Shown: positions 1 to 8,556 of the stretch, piece after piece | Layout of the letters: the number at the start of each line of letters is the position of its first letter | How positions within the stretch are numbered: position 1 is the first letter of the stretch | Assembly: GCA_963977135.1 (NCBI GenBank) | Contig: CAXBNN010000008.1 | Coordinates: 62,001-126,000 of the forward strand | Direction: 5' to 3' | Length of the DNA: 64,000 nucleotides | From: UBA2040 sp963977135 | GTDB lineage: Bacteria > Bacteroidota > Bacteroidia > Flavobacteriales_D > Crocinitomicaceae | Notes under the pieces: generated by a model | Databases searched by the model: none | What the model was told of the DNA's origin: nothing | What the model saw: only the letters and a program-made list of their open reading frames with translations | Translations under genes and position numbers: made by a program

Positions 1-1383
1 GATAAAGAAGTTTATGATGACCCAGAAAAATATTTCGATCAATTGATTGAAATAAATCTTTCTGAACTAGAACCTCATGTAAATGGACCTTTTACGCCAG
101 ATCTTGGAACGCCAATTTCAAAAATGAAAGATAAAGCAATTGAAAACGGTTGGCCTTTGAAAATTGAATGGGGATTAATTGGTTCTTGTACCAACTCTTC
201 ATACGAAGATATGTCTCGTGCAGCTTCTATTGCAGCTCAGGCAGTTGAAAAAGGTTTGACACCTAAAGCAGAATTTGGGATTAACCCGGGTTCAGAGCAA
301 ATTCGCTTCACGATTGAGCGCGATGGAATCATTGCAACATTTGAAAAATTAGGAACGAAAGTATTTACAAATGCTTGTGGACCTTGCATTGGACAATGGG
401 ACAGAGCAGGAGCTGAAAAACAAGAAAAAAACACAATCATTCACTCTTTCAACCGGAACTTCTCGAAAAGAGCAGATGGAAATCCAAATACCCACGCATT
501 TGTAACGTCACCAGAAATGGTTGCCGCATTGGCAATTGCTGGAACATTGGAGTTCAATCCGTTAACGGATACATTGACAAACGATAAAGGTGAACAAGTA
601 AAATTGGATCCACCAACTGGATGGGAATTGCCTCCAAAAGGATTTGCAGTTGAAGACGCAGGTTTTCAAGCACCAGCAGCCGATGGTTCTGGAATTGAAA
701 TTACTGTAGCGCCAGATTCAAGCCGTTTACAATTGTTGGAGCCTTTCTCAGCTTGGGATGGTAAAAACTTAATGGGAGCGCGCTTATTGATCAAAGCAGA
801 AGGAAAATGTACAACGGATCATATTTCTATGGCTGGACCATGGTTGCGTTACCGTGGACATTTGGACAACATTTCAAATAACATGTTAATCGGAGCTTTG
901 AATTTCTACAACAAAGCAACAAACAAAGTTAAAAACCAATTGACAAACGAATACGGTGAAGTTCCAGCTGTTGCGAGAGCATATAAAGCGGCTGGCGTGC
1001 CTACAGTTGTTGTTGGAGATCACAACTATGGTGAAGGTTCATCAAGAGAGCACGCAGCTATGGAACCACGTCATTTGGGGGTTGTTGCTGTTATTGTAAA
1101 ATCTTTTGCACGAATTCACGAAACAAACTTGAAAAAACAAGGAATGTTAGGTTTGACTTTCGCTACAGAATCAGATTATGATAAAATCAAAGAAGGTGAT
1201 ACTTTAAACTTTACAGACTTGGCTGAATTTGCGCCGAATAAACAATTGACATTGGAATTGGTGCACGAAGATGGATCGAAAGAAAATGTACTATTGAATC
1301 ATACGTACAATGAAGCTCAAATTGAATGGTACAAAGCAGGGTCTGCATTGAACTTAATTAAATTAGAGAACGCAAAAGCGTAA
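1..1383 (+). CDS. acn: Aconitate hydratase, C-terminal part (5' end outside the window)
   Basis: This is the distal part of a [4Fe-4S] aconitase, which converts citrate to isocitrate in the TCA cycle in the cytoplasm. The reading frame is open from base 1 and ends at TAA 1381-1383; the first internal ATG is not the true start. About 460 codons are visible, against roughly 750 in the family, so about 300 N-terminal residues lie upstream. The cluster-binding cysteines appear in GSCTNSS (codons about 61-67) and NACGPCIGQW (about 124-133). The swivel domain follows, with the substrate-binding segment GDHNYGEGSSREHAA. The segment KCTTDHISMAGPW resembles the mitochondrial type of aconitase. A clear intrinsic terminator follows. 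The gene name in this organism could be acnA or acnB, so I use the generic symbol. Confidence 0.96.
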   Translation, partial: DKEVYDDPEKYFDQLIEINLSELEPHVNGPFTPDLGTPISKMKDKAIENGWPLKIEWGLIGSCTNSSYEDMSRAASIAAQAVEKGLTPKAEFGINPGSEQIRFTIERDGIIATFEKLGTKVFTNACGPCIGQWDRAGAEKQEKNTIIHSFNRNFSKRADGNPNTHAFVTSPEMVAALAIAGTLEFNPLTDTLTNDKGEQVKLDPPTGWELPPKGFAVEDAGFQAPAADGSGIEITVAPDSSRLQLLEPFSAWDGKNLMGARLLIKAEGKCTTDHISMAGPWLRYRGHLDNISNNMLIGALNFYNKATNKVKNQLTNEYGEVPAVARAYKAAGVPTVVVGDHNYGEGSSREHAAMEPRHLGVVAVIVKSFARIHETNLKKQGMLGLTFATESDYDKIKEGDTLNFTDLAEFAPNKQLTLELVHEDGSKENVLLNHTYNEAQIEWYKAGSALNLIKLENAKA

Positions 1384-1404
1384 TTCACAATAGATTTATT
1401 TGAA

Positions 1405-1435
1405 AGCCAATTTCCGAAAGGGAGTTGGCTTTTTT
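1405..1435 (+). terminator. Intrinsic terminator of the aconitase gene
   Basis: The stem AGCCAATTTCC pairs with GGGAGTTGGCT across a GAAA loop, with some G-U pairs, and a run of six T follows. It lies about 20 bases after the aconitase stop codon. Confidence 0.85.
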
Positions 1436-1447
1436 GATTTTATCAAC

Positions 1448-2575
1448 CTACAAAACGTTTATATGTCCTGATATAAATTTTGTTTCAGAATCAGAGGCAA
1501 ATCTATACCGAAGTGTATAGATGTACAATCCATTTGGTACAGTCGTGTTCAATATTGTACCATCCCAAGATGCACTTGAGTCATAGGATTCAAAAACTTT
1601 TTGTCCCCAACGATCGTAAATCTGAAACTGATAAATATCTAAAGGACAGTCTGAAATTGGACCAAAGACGCTATTGAATTCATCTTCGTTTGGCGTAAAG
1701 GCATTTGGAATGTATATATGACAGGAACAGTCTCTGCCAAATGATTGAGCTGAAGCCGAATTGTGAAGTGATATATAAACAGAATCGTAATCTACGCAGC
1801 TTCCAAATGTTAAAGAAACCCCGTGCCACCCTGGTTCTGAAACTAAAAAGGATGAAGAGGAACTCCCATCAGGCCAAGTCAAAGCACCATTAGTTATAAT
1901 TGGAGTTAGAACAATGGTGTCTTGAGAACAAATCTTTTGATTAGGTCCTAAATCAACATTACAATTTGCTGGTTCTGTGCACGTTTTGCAAAAGCTACTT
2001 ATTAATCCAGTGCTACCCGTTCCCGATCGAAATAAAAGCCAAGTATCTCCATTTTGGATTGAAGAGGCAGTAAAACTAAACACGTTAGTTGTCCATGTAT
2101 TGCCAACGCTGGGGAGATTTCCTAAAAAAGTGACACCTGTCAAAGTGGGATTTCCAGTATAAAACAAAGGACTAAAATTTCCGTCGCTGCCTGTTCCATG
2201 ACTCACATATGTAATTGGAAAGCTATATTGCTGACCGGTTATCAGTGGAGAATTTAATTTGACCGCAAATCCCTCTCCTCCGGATGACCAAGTCACCCCA
2301 TTCCCTAAAAATATTGCTCTACAATTGGCGTTTCCACTTGGAGGCGGCAAGGTAACATGTGCGTTGGGTAAGTAGCCATTCCAATTGAACCCATCCCAAG
2401 ATAGTAGGTCAGAACTTGTAGAATTCGTTAAATCTCCAGTAGATACAAAAGATGGACCTATCGGCACACTTGTGAAACATGTGTCGACAATTGTTTGGGC
2501 TTGAACTTGAAACGAAAAGAGAGTAAATAACGTGAAGAGAACACTTCTTCTCATTGGATTAAGGAATTTCGACAA
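1448..2575 (-). CDS. Secreted protein with T9SS type B C-terminal sorting domain
   Basis: This is a 375-residue exported protein of unknown activity. It starts with a short basic segment, a hydrophobic signal peptide and a likely cleavage after VQAQ; the second methionine (MRRSV, residue 8) is an equally good start. The last 85 or so residues match the gliding-motility/CHU type sorting domain: IPNAFTPNEDEFN, then YDRWGQKVFES, then WDGT and the VPNGLYIYTL strand. This domain directs export by the type IX secretion system, usually to the cell surface. The central region has beta-rich, Ser/Gly/Thr-rich sequence and a CKTCTEPANCNV segment but no enzyme motif I recognise. It probably works as a surface or extracellular protein. 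It is convergent with the aconitase gene. Confidence 0.85.
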   Translation of the reverse strand: MSKFLNPMRRSVLFTLFTLFSFQVQAQTIVDTCFTSVPIGPSFVSTGDLTNSTSSDLLSWDGFNWNGYLPNAHVTLPPPSGNANCRAIFLGNGVTWSSGGEGFAVKLNSPLITGQQYSFPITYVSHGTGSDGNFSPLFYTGNPTLTGVTFLGNLPSVGNTWTTNVFSFTASSIQNGDTWLLFRSGTGSTGLISSFCKTCTEPANCNVDLGPNQKICSQDTIVLTPIITNGALTWPDGSSSSSFLVSEPGWHGVSLTFGSCVDYDSVYISLHNSASAQSFGRDCSCHIYIPNAFTPNEDEFNSVFGPISDCPLDIYQFQIYDRWGQKVFESYDSSASWDGTILNTTVPNGLYIYTLRYRFASDSETKFISGHINVL

Positions 2576-2623
2576 ATTTAGACCTTTTAAGTTTAATTTT
2601 TATCGATAAGCATTTCAAACAAA

Positions 2624-2659
2624 TGGATTGAATTAAGATTGGAATTTTAATTCAATCCA
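2624..2659 (-). terminator. Terminator-like hairpin at the end of the small secreted protein gene
   Basis: Perfect 13-base inverted repeat TGGATTGAATTAA / TTAATTCAATCCA with a 10-base spacer. One arm overlaps the last codons and stop of the minus-strand gene at 2647. On that strand the hairpin is followed by TTTGTTTG, a weak T tract. Confidence 0.5.
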
Positions 2660-3000
2660 AGTTTATTCTTTCGTTTCTTAACCAATCGTCTTAAATTATA
2701 ACTATTCCTATCAGCAGAATTTGCCGTTAGCAAAAGATAGTTTTTGCCTTCCAAAACCAAATACATTTCCTGGCCTTGAGCCATGCAAAAAGTGTTGGTG
2801 CCAAGTCTTACACTTTCTAGCTCAATCACATTTGGGATATACAATCGGTAGCTTCGTAAAGAGTTGTTTTTCAATTTTACACGAATGCTTTTGCTAATTA
2901 TTTCAGTTTTTGGTTTGACAGAGTTGTCTGCCAATTCTCCTTGAGAGAAGCTAATTAAACTGAAAGTTGATAAAACTAGAATTGCGATAAGATTTTTCAT
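2647..3000 (-). CDS. Small secreted hypothetical protein
   Basis: A 117-residue protein with a classic signal peptide (MKNLIAILVLSTFSLISFSQ, cleavage near residue 19-20). The mature part is about 97 residues, basic at its C-terminus (KKRKNKLGLN), and rich in beta-strand-type segments such as RVKLKNNSLRSYRLYIPNV. I do not recognise a family. It sits between a T9SS protein and the kup gene on the same strand, but the gaps give no functional link. It is probably periplasmic or outer-membrane associated. The start ATG at 3000 is fixed by the signal peptide. Confidence 0.7.
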   Translation of the reverse strand: MKNLIAILVLSTFSLISFSQGELADNSVKPKTEIISKSIRVKLKNNSLRSYRLYIPNVIELESVRLGTNTFCMAQGQEMYLVLEGKNYLLLTANSADRNSYNLRRLVKKRKNKLGLN

Positions 3001-3042
3001 AGCGATGTAATTTCAACCAATTTACGAATATTTTCCGACAAA

Positions 3043-5031
3043 CTATTTCGGCATTTTGAATTTTTTACGCTTCACATTGTCGCCATAATCTTGGTATACT
3101 TCTGTAAGTGTGGTATCTATCTTTTCGGTTACATTGATTGGAATATATTCCACACTTACATTGGTTTCGTCTAAGCCAAAATCGGCAGCGGCCTTTAATC
3201 CTGTCGATTTAATAAATCGATATGCCTTTATGGATACCATTTGACCAGCGGTTATAATATTGTCCATTGAAACTCGAGTATTTATCACAATGAATTTAAA
3301 ATCGACTTCGTCCAACTTGCCACGAACTGGTTCAAAAACACTTTCTCCAGAAATTTCTTTCTGTTCTACCAAGTGATCATGTATTTTTCTCATCATATAT
3401 TCAATCTTGTGATCTTCCTTGAACCCAAGAGATAACTTCACGAAATAGCACGATTTGTCTATGATTTCATTTACCGTGTAATTAACACCCCAAGGTTCTG
3501 TAGTAATCTCCAAATGTAAGAACCAAATTATACCTGCTTTTTTCGGTCGTTTTTTAAATAATGAATGATAAATGGTTGAATCAAGTTTCAAAGGTGAAAT
3601 ACTTCGTGTTGGATAAACCAAATTCGTCGCTTCATAGGGGATTTTATCGTCTTCTTTTATGGCTTGAATTAATGGCGCTACTTCAGACATTGGTATATAT
3701 TCGGTTATTCTTGCTCGAAGTTGGCGGGCTTTAAAGTATAAATAAAGCAGGGTTAAAAAAGCCGATGCTAGCAACAGGGAAAACCAACCTCCATGTTTTA
3801 TTTTACCGAGATTTGAAACAAAAAACATGAACTCAATCGACATCAATACAGCGAAAATCCCAATGTATATTGGTCTTCTTTTTGGATATTTAAGTAATAG
3901 TAATAAACCCAATAAAACCGAAGTCATCAGCATATCGATGGTGATAGCAAGACCGTAGCTTGCCTCCATTGCTGTCGACTTTTTAAATATTAAAATAACG
4001 ACCAGACAACCGACCATTAAAAAGTAATTAATAAAAGGAACGTAAACTTGTCCTTGGCTTGTTGAAGGGTATTTCACTTTTAAATTGGTCCACAATTTCA
4101 ATTTGATGGCTTCGTTCATTAAGGTAAAAACTCCTGTGATTAAAGCTTGTGAAGCTATTATCGTTGAAAGTGTTGCTAAGCCAATTGCGAAGGGAACCCA
4201 AGATTTTGGAACCGTTGCGTAAAATACACTTACTAAATTTATCTTTTCGATATTACCATTTAAAAGGAATGCAGCTTGTCCGAAATAATTTAATAGTAAC
4301 ATGCTGCCAACAAATATCCAGGCTATTCGTATGTTTTGTTTTCCACAATGCCCTAAATCAGAATAAAGAGCTTCAGCTCCAGTTGTACATAAGAATACAG
4401 CTCCGAGAACCCAAAATCCGTGCGGGTAATTTATCAAAAATTCAAAAGCATACATTGGGTTTATAGCTTTAAGAACCATTGGATTATTGGAAAGTTGCAT
4501 GAAACCTAACAAACCTAAAAACAGAAACCAAGTAACCATTACAGGGCCAAATATTTTACCAATTATAGCTGTACCAAATTGTTGGATTAAAAATAACAAT
4601 ACAATAATTGTCATTACGATGGGCATCGTTGGCAAGTCGGGATAAATGGTGTTTAATCCTTCTACTGCAGAAGAAATGGAAATGGATGGAGTTATAAATC
4701 CATCGGCGAGTAGGGTAGCACAACCAATTAAAGCGGGTAAATACACCCATTTTACTTTTCTTTTCTTGAGCAAAGCGTACAAAGCAAATATCCCGCCTTC
4801 CCCTTGATTATCAGCGTTTAATGCGAGAATAATATATTTGAAAGTAGCTATAGAAAGTAAGGTCCAAAAAATGCACGACAAACTTCCCAAAATCAATAGT
4901 TCATCAAAATTGGTACCTCCAGAAATAGCTGTGAAAACGTAAAGCGGGGAGGTTCCTATGTCTCCAAAAACGATTCCGATAGCGATTAAAACTCCTGCAA
5001 ACTTTAACGGGTGTTGATGCGACGATGACAT
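3043..5031 (-). CDS. kup: Kup-family potassium transporter
   Basis: This inner-membrane protein takes up K+ probably by proton symport. Its 662 residues match the family's usual length. The N-terminal signature GDIGTSPLYVF lies at about residues 24-34, and ADNQGEGGIFALYALL, the loop characteristic of Kup/HAK transporters, follows at about 73-88. About twelve hydrophobic helices fill the first 430 residues, followed by a soluble C-terminal domain of about 220 residues. A TAnnTTTG promoter element sits 16 bases before the start. It is monocistronic: the translation operon upstream on the same strand ends in its own terminator. Confidence 0.95.
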   Translation of the reverse strand: MSSSHQHPLKFAGVLIAIGIVFGDIGTSPLYVFTAISGGTNFDELLILGSLSCIFWTLLSIATFKYIILALNADNQGEGGIFALYALLKKRKVKWVYLPALIGCATLLADGFITPSISISSAVEGLNTIYPDLPTMPIVMTIIVLLFLIQQFGTAIIGKIFGPVMVTWFLFLGLLGFMQLSNNPMVLKAINPMYAFEFLINYPHGFWVLGAVFLCTTGAEALYSDLGHCGKQNIRIAWIFVGSMLLLNYFGQAAFLLNGNIEKINLVSVFYATVPKSWVPFAIGLATLSTIIASQALITGVFTLMNEAIKLKLWTNLKVKYPSTSQGQVYVPFINYFLMVGCLVVILIFKKSTAMEASYGLAITIDMLMTSVLLGLLLLLKYPKRRPIYIGIFAVLMSIEFMFFVSNLGKIKHGGWFSLLLASAFLTLLYLYFKARQLRARITEYIPMSEVAPLIQAIKEDDKIPYEATNLVYPTRSISPLKLDSTIYHSLFKKRPKKAGIIWFLHLEITTEPWGVNYTVNEIIDKSCYFVKLSLGFKEDHKIEYMMRKIHDHLVEQKEISGESVFEPVRGKLDEVDFKFIVINTRVSMDNIITAGQMVSIKAYRFIKSTGLKAAADFGLDETNVSVEYIPINVTEKIDTTLTEVYQDYGDNVKRKKFKMPK

Positions 5032-5047
5032 AGTAAGAATTTTGACT

Positions 5048-5055
5048 CAAATGTA
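5048..5055 (-). promoter_or_regulatory. Candidate -7 promoter element (TACATTTG) for kup
   Basis: Read on the minus strand the bases are TACATTTG, matching the Bacteroidota -7 consensus TAnnTTTG, 16 bases before the kup ATG. No good -33 TTTG is visible. Confidence 0.55.
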
Positions 5056-5102
5056 TGTATTGTCTAGATTCTGTGTTACGTTTTGTCGTAAATATTTAAA
5101 AC

Positions 5103-5133
5103 AAAAAAAGTCGCTCACCTTTCGATGAACGAC
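5103..5133 (-). terminator. Intrinsic terminator of the thrS-infC-rpmI-rplT operon
   Basis: On the minus strand GTCGTTCA and TGAGCGAC form a stem (one G-U pair) around an eight-base loop, followed by seven T. It lies about 25 bases after the rplT stop. Confidence 0.85.
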
Positions 5134-5157
5134 TCAATTTATAGTGCCTTGCTTTAT

Positions 5158-5505
5158 TTATTTCTTAACTGCTTCACAAACGGCTTTGAAAGCTTCAGGA
5201 TTGTTCAAAGCTAAATCAGCTAAGACTTTTCTGTTAAGCTCCATACCGCTTTTGTTTAAAGCACCCATGAATTGAGAATAGCTCATTCCGTGCATACGAG
5301 CACCAGCGTTAATACGCATGATCCACAATGAACGGAAGTTTCTTTTCTTTTGCTTACGACCTTCGTAAGCATATAACATACCTTTTTCAACTGCATTTTT
5401 TGCAACTGTCCAGACATTTTTTCTTCGACCAAAGTATCCTTTGGCCATCTTCATGATACCTTTTCTTTTGGCTCTTGAAGCAACGTGATTTACCGATCTT
5501 GGCAT
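5158..5505 (-). CDS. rplT: Large ribosomal subunit protein bL20
   Basis: This 115-residue basic protein binds 23S rRNA early in 50S subunit assembly. The start MPRSVNHVASRAKRKGIMK and the segment GYFGRRKNVWTVAKNAVEKG are diagnostic, as is the C-terminal LADLALNNPEAF region. The length is normal. It is the last gene of thrS-infC-rpmI-rplT, about 100 bases after rpmI, and is followed by a strong terminator. In other bacteria L20 feeds back on this operon by binding the leader mRNA; I cannot see a specific L20 site here. Confidence 0.98.
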   Translation of the reverse strand: MPRSVNHVASRAKRKGIMKMAKGYFGRRKNVWTVAKNAVEKGMLYAYEGRKQKKRNFRSLWIMRINAGARMHGMSYSQFMGALNKSGMELNRKVLADLALNNPEAFKAVCEAVKK

Positions 5506-5603
5506 AATTTTTTGTTTTTTAGTAAGAAGTGCAACACTGTTTCAGTTGGCTTGATACTCAGTACTTGGTTAACATTCCTAAATTATAATTCGACTCTATC
5601 GAA

Positions 5604-5801
5604 TTATTTCATACATAATTGCTGCTTGATATTTGCCTCATCCGCTTTGTGTACCAAACCGTCATGCGTCAAATTTCTTTTCTGCTTTTTTGTTTTCTTC
5701 GTCAAGATGTGACTTTTGAAAGCATGCTTTCTCTTAATCTTTCCTGAACCAGTTACTACGAATCTCTTCTTAGCACTGGATTTTGTTTTCATTTTTGGCA
5801 T
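5604..5801 (-). CDS. rpmI: Large ribosomal subunit protein bL35
   Basis: A 65-residue, strongly basic ribosomal protein of the 50S subunit. MPKMKTKSSAKKRFVVTGSG is the typical N-terminus, and the KIKRKHAFKSHIL segment follows. Length and position between infC and rplT are as expected. The 121-base gap to infC holds a large imperfect inverted repeat. Confidence 0.97.
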   Translation of the reverse strand: MPKMKTKSSAKKRFVVTGSGKIKRKHAFKSHILTKKTKKQKRNLTHDGLVHKADEANIKQQLCMK

Positions 5802-5841
5802 TTTCTCTCTTTTTTAAAAGTTGAGCACTATATTCTTTAAT

Positions 5842-5914
5842 GAAGTAAGAAATGTGAAATAAGAATTAAGAAAGGATTTCCACTTCTTAATTCTTCACTC
5901 CTATTTCTTACTTC
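5842..5914. repeat. Long imperfect inverted repeat between infC and rpmI
   Basis: Arms 5842-5875 and 5880-5914 are about 34 bases each. The left arm begins GAAGTAAGAAAT and contains AAGAATTAAGAA; the reverse complement of the right arm begins GAAGTAAGAAATA and also contains AAGAATTAAGAA. The loop is only about four bases. It would form a long hairpin in the operon mRNA. There is no T tract, so it is not a standard terminator. It may be a dispersed palindromic element or an mRNA processing site. Confidence 0.75.
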
Positions 5915-5922
5915 TTATTTAT

Positions 5923-6474
5923 TTATTTATTTTTCTTCGGGTTGATCATGATAATCATTCTCTTACCTTCTAACTTCGGCATCTGTTCTACTGTTCCTAA
6001 ATCTGCCAATTCTTGTGCAAATTTCAACAATAAAATTTCTCCTCTGTCTTTAAAAACAATCGTTCTTCCACGGAAGAAAACGTATGCTTTCAACTTACTT
6101 CCTTCTTCCAAAAACTTTCTGGCGTGAGCCAATTTGAAATTGAAATCATGGTCGTCTGTATTCGGTCCGAAACGAATTTCTTTAAGAACGATCTTACTCT
6201 GTTTAGCTTTTAACTCCTTTTGTTTTCTTTTTTGGTTATACAAGAATTTCTTGTAATCCATTATTTTACAAACAGGAGGAGTTGCTTTTGGAGAAATCTC
6301 TACCAAATCCAAGTCTTGCTCATCAGCCATTTTAATAGCATCAGCAGTTGACACGATTCGAGGTTCTTCTCCCTCAAATACTAATCTGACTTCTGGAGAA
6401 TTAATTCTTCCGTTAATTTTGTGTAATTCTTCTTCCTGTCTTCTAACAAAAGGTTTTTTTGCCGGTCTTCTCAT
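5923..6474 (-). CDS. infC: Translation initiation factor IF-3
   Basis: IF-3 binds the 30S subunit, prevents premature joining of 50S and checks the start codon. The 183 residues include the N-terminal domain (INGRINSPEVRLV, then the ALxxA-like region and DLVEISPKATPPVCKIMDYKK) and the C-terminal domain (KEIRFGPNTDDHDFNFKLAHARKFL, FFRGRTIVF, KLEGKRMIIMINPKK). The start is the ATG at 6474, six bases after the thrS stop; an MRRPAKKPFVRRQEEE extension precedes the conserved part. I see no rare AUU-type start like that of E. coli infC. Confidence 0.97.
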   Translation of the reverse strand: MRRPAKKPFVRRQEEELHKINGRINSPEVRLVFEGEEPRIVSTADAIKMADEQDLDLVEISPKATPPVCKIMDYKKFLYNQKRKQKELKAKQSKIVLKEIRFGPNTDDHDFNFKLAHARKFLEEGSKLKAYVFFRGRTIVFKDRGEILLLKFAQELADLGTVEQMPKLEGKRMIIMINPKKNK

Positions 6475-6482
6475 TCAAAAAT

Positions 6483-8426
6483 TTAAGCGTTCACGTTTAA
6501 TTCTACTTCTATTGTTTCCATTACCAATGCAGCAAATGCTTCAATTGACAATGATCCTTTATCGCCTTCCATGCGTTGTCGAACTGAAACTGTCTGATTT
6601 TCAGCTTCTTTCTCGCCTACAATAAGCATGAATGGAATTTTATTCAATTCTGATTCGCGTATTTTCTTACCTATTTTTTCATTACGGTCATCTACGAAGC
6701 CGCGAATATCGTAATTTTTTAGCAATTCTAAAACATTTTCTGCGTACTCATTGTAATTTTCACTGATTGGTAAAATGGCAATTTGGTCTGTTGCCAACCA
6801 AAGTGGGAAATCTCCTGCGCAATGTTCAAGTAACACAGCCACAAATCGTTCCATGGAACCAAACGGCGCTCGGTGTATCATTACTGGTCTATGCTTCTGA
6901 TTGTCAGAACCTGTATATTCCAATTCGAAACGTTCTGGTAAATTATAATCAACTTGAATTGTTCCCAGTTGCCAATTTCTATCCAATGCATCCTGCACCA
7001 TGAAATCCAATTTCGGTCCGTAAAATGCAGCTTCTCCTAATTCAACAACCGTATCCAATCCTTTTTCTGCTGCCGCCTCAATAATTGCCGCTTCAGCCTT
7101 GTCCCAATTTTCATTCGAACCAATGTATTTCTCAGGAGTTTCAGGATCACGCAATGAAATTTGAGCCTTGAATGTTTCAAATTTTAATGTTTTGAATATG
7201 TACAGAACCAAGTCTATTACTTTCTTGAATTCCTCTTTCACCTGATCTTGTGTACAGAAGATATGCGCATCATCTTGCGTAAATCCACGAACGCGAGTCA
7301 AACCATGCAATTCACCACTTTGCTCGTAACGGTATACAGTCCCAAACTCTGCAAAACGTAAAGGCAAATCTTTGTAAGATCGTGGACGTGCTTTGTAAAT
7401 CTCACAGTGATGAGGACAATTCATTGGTTTCAACAAGAATTCTTCACCTTCGTCAGGTGTTAAAATCGGTTGAAAACTGTCCGCTCCGTATTTTGCATAG
7501 TGACCAGAGGTAACGTATAATTCCTTACTTCCAATATGTGGCGTAATCACTTGATCGTAACCACCTTTTTTTTGTGCTTTTTTCAAGAAATTTTCCAAAC
7601 GTTCGCGCAAAGCAGCTCCTTTCGGTAACCACAATGGTAAACCTTGACCAACCCGCTGAGAGAAGTGGAACAAATCCAATTCTTTCCCCAATTTTCGGTG
7701 ATCACGTTGTTTGGCCAATTCTACTTTTTCCAAATATTCTGTCAATTCACTCGCCTTCGGGAATGTAATTCCGTAGATACGCGTCAACTGTTTGTTTTTC
7801 TCGTCACCTCGCCAGTATGCGCCGGCAATCGCAGTCAATTTTACTGCTTTGATAAATCCAGTGTGAGGAATATGTGGTCCACGGCATAAATCCGTAAAAT
7901 TTCCTTGTGTGTAAAATGTAATGGTCCCATCTTCCAAGCCATCTAATAATTCCAATTTGTATGGATCTTGTCTTTCTTTGAAGTAGGAAATTGCATCAGA
8001 TTTAGAAATTTCTTGACGAACGAATTCAGCTTTGGTTTTTGCCAATTCCTTCATTTTTTGTTCGATTTTCTCTAAATCTTTTTCTGAAATAGTATAATCC
8101 ATGAAATCTACATCGTAGTAGAAACCATTAGCAACTGGAGGTCCAATAGCCAATTTCACGCCGGGATAATAAAATTCAATCGCTTCTGCCATTAAGTGAG
8201 CGGAAGAGTGCCACATGGTTGATTTTCCTTCCTTGTCATTCCAGGTTAACAAGCTCAAGGTGGAATCTGCTTCCATTGGAATGTTTGCATCTTGAACCAC
8301 ATTGTTCACTTTGGCTGCCAATACGTTTCGCGCCAAACCTTCTGAAATACTTAGTGCCACGTCCATAGCGGAAGTTCCTTTCGGATACTCACGAACGCTG
8401 CCATCTGGTAGGATAATCTTTATCAT
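6483..8426 (-). CDS. thrS: Threonine--tRNA ligase
   Basis: Threonyl-tRNA synthetase charges tRNA-Thr in the cytoplasm. The 647 residues show the complete layout: an N-terminal TGS domain (IKIILPDGSVREYPKGTSA), the editing domain with HSSAHLMAEAI, the class II catalytic core with MNCPHHCEIY at about residue 336 (zinc and substrate ligands) and RVRGFTQDDAHIFC, then GTIQVDYNLPERF, HRAPFGSMERF and the C-terminal anticodon-binding domain. It is the first gene of the translation operon, and a TACTTTTG promoter element lies 20 bases upstream. Confidence 0.98.
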   Translation of the reverse strand: MIKIILPDGSVREYPKGTSAMDVALSISEGLARNVLAAKVNNVVQDANIPMEADSTLSLLTWNDKEGKSTMWHSSAHLMAEAIEFYYPGVKLAIGPPVANGFYYDVDFMDYTISEKDLEKIEQKMKELAKTKAEFVRQEISKSDAISYFKERQDPYKLELLDGLEDGTITFYTQGNFTDLCRGPHIPHTGFIKAVKLTAIAGAYWRGDEKNKQLTRIYGITFPKASELTEYLEKVELAKQRDHRKLGKELDLFHFSQRVGQGLPLWLPKGAALRERLENFLKKAQKKGGYDQVITPHIGSKELYVTSGHYAKYGADSFQPILTPDEGEEFLLKPMNCPHHCEIYKARPRSYKDLPLRFAEFGTVYRYEQSGELHGLTRVRGFTQDDAHIFCTQDQVKEEFKKVIDLVLYIFKTLKFETFKAQISLRDPETPEKYIGSNENWDKAEAAIIEAAAEKGLDTVVELGEAAFYGPKLDFMVQDALDRNWQLGTIQVDYNLPERFELEYTGSDNQKHRPVMIHRAPFGSMERFVAVLLEHCAGDFPLWLATDQIAILPISENYNEYAENVLELLKNYDIRGFVDDRNEKIGKKIRESELNKIPFMLIVGEKEAENQTVSVRQRMEGDKGSLSIEAFAALVMETIEVELNVNA

Positions 8427-8446
8427 TTATTCTGTAAACTTTGGTG

Positions 8447-8454
8447 CAAAAGTA
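8447..8454 (-). promoter_or_regulatory. Candidate -7 promoter element (TACTTTTG) for the thrS operon
   Basis: TACTTTTG on the minus strand matches TAnnTTTG and lies 20 bases before thrS. No convincing -33 element is visible. The same TACTTTTGCACC context occurs before the DnaJ-KTSC gene at 21581. Confidence 0.55.
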
Positions 8455-8556
8455 CACTTTTATCCCTTATTTCGATGGGATTAGCGATGTATTTAATAGA
8501 AAAATTTACTGTGTTTCAGAATAAAAATTAACTTAGTTTCAACATTTTAAATTACT

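Noticed and set aside
4149..4466. A 105-codon frame opposite kup
   Set aside because: Lies inside the kup coding region on the other strand and has no recognisable protein character.
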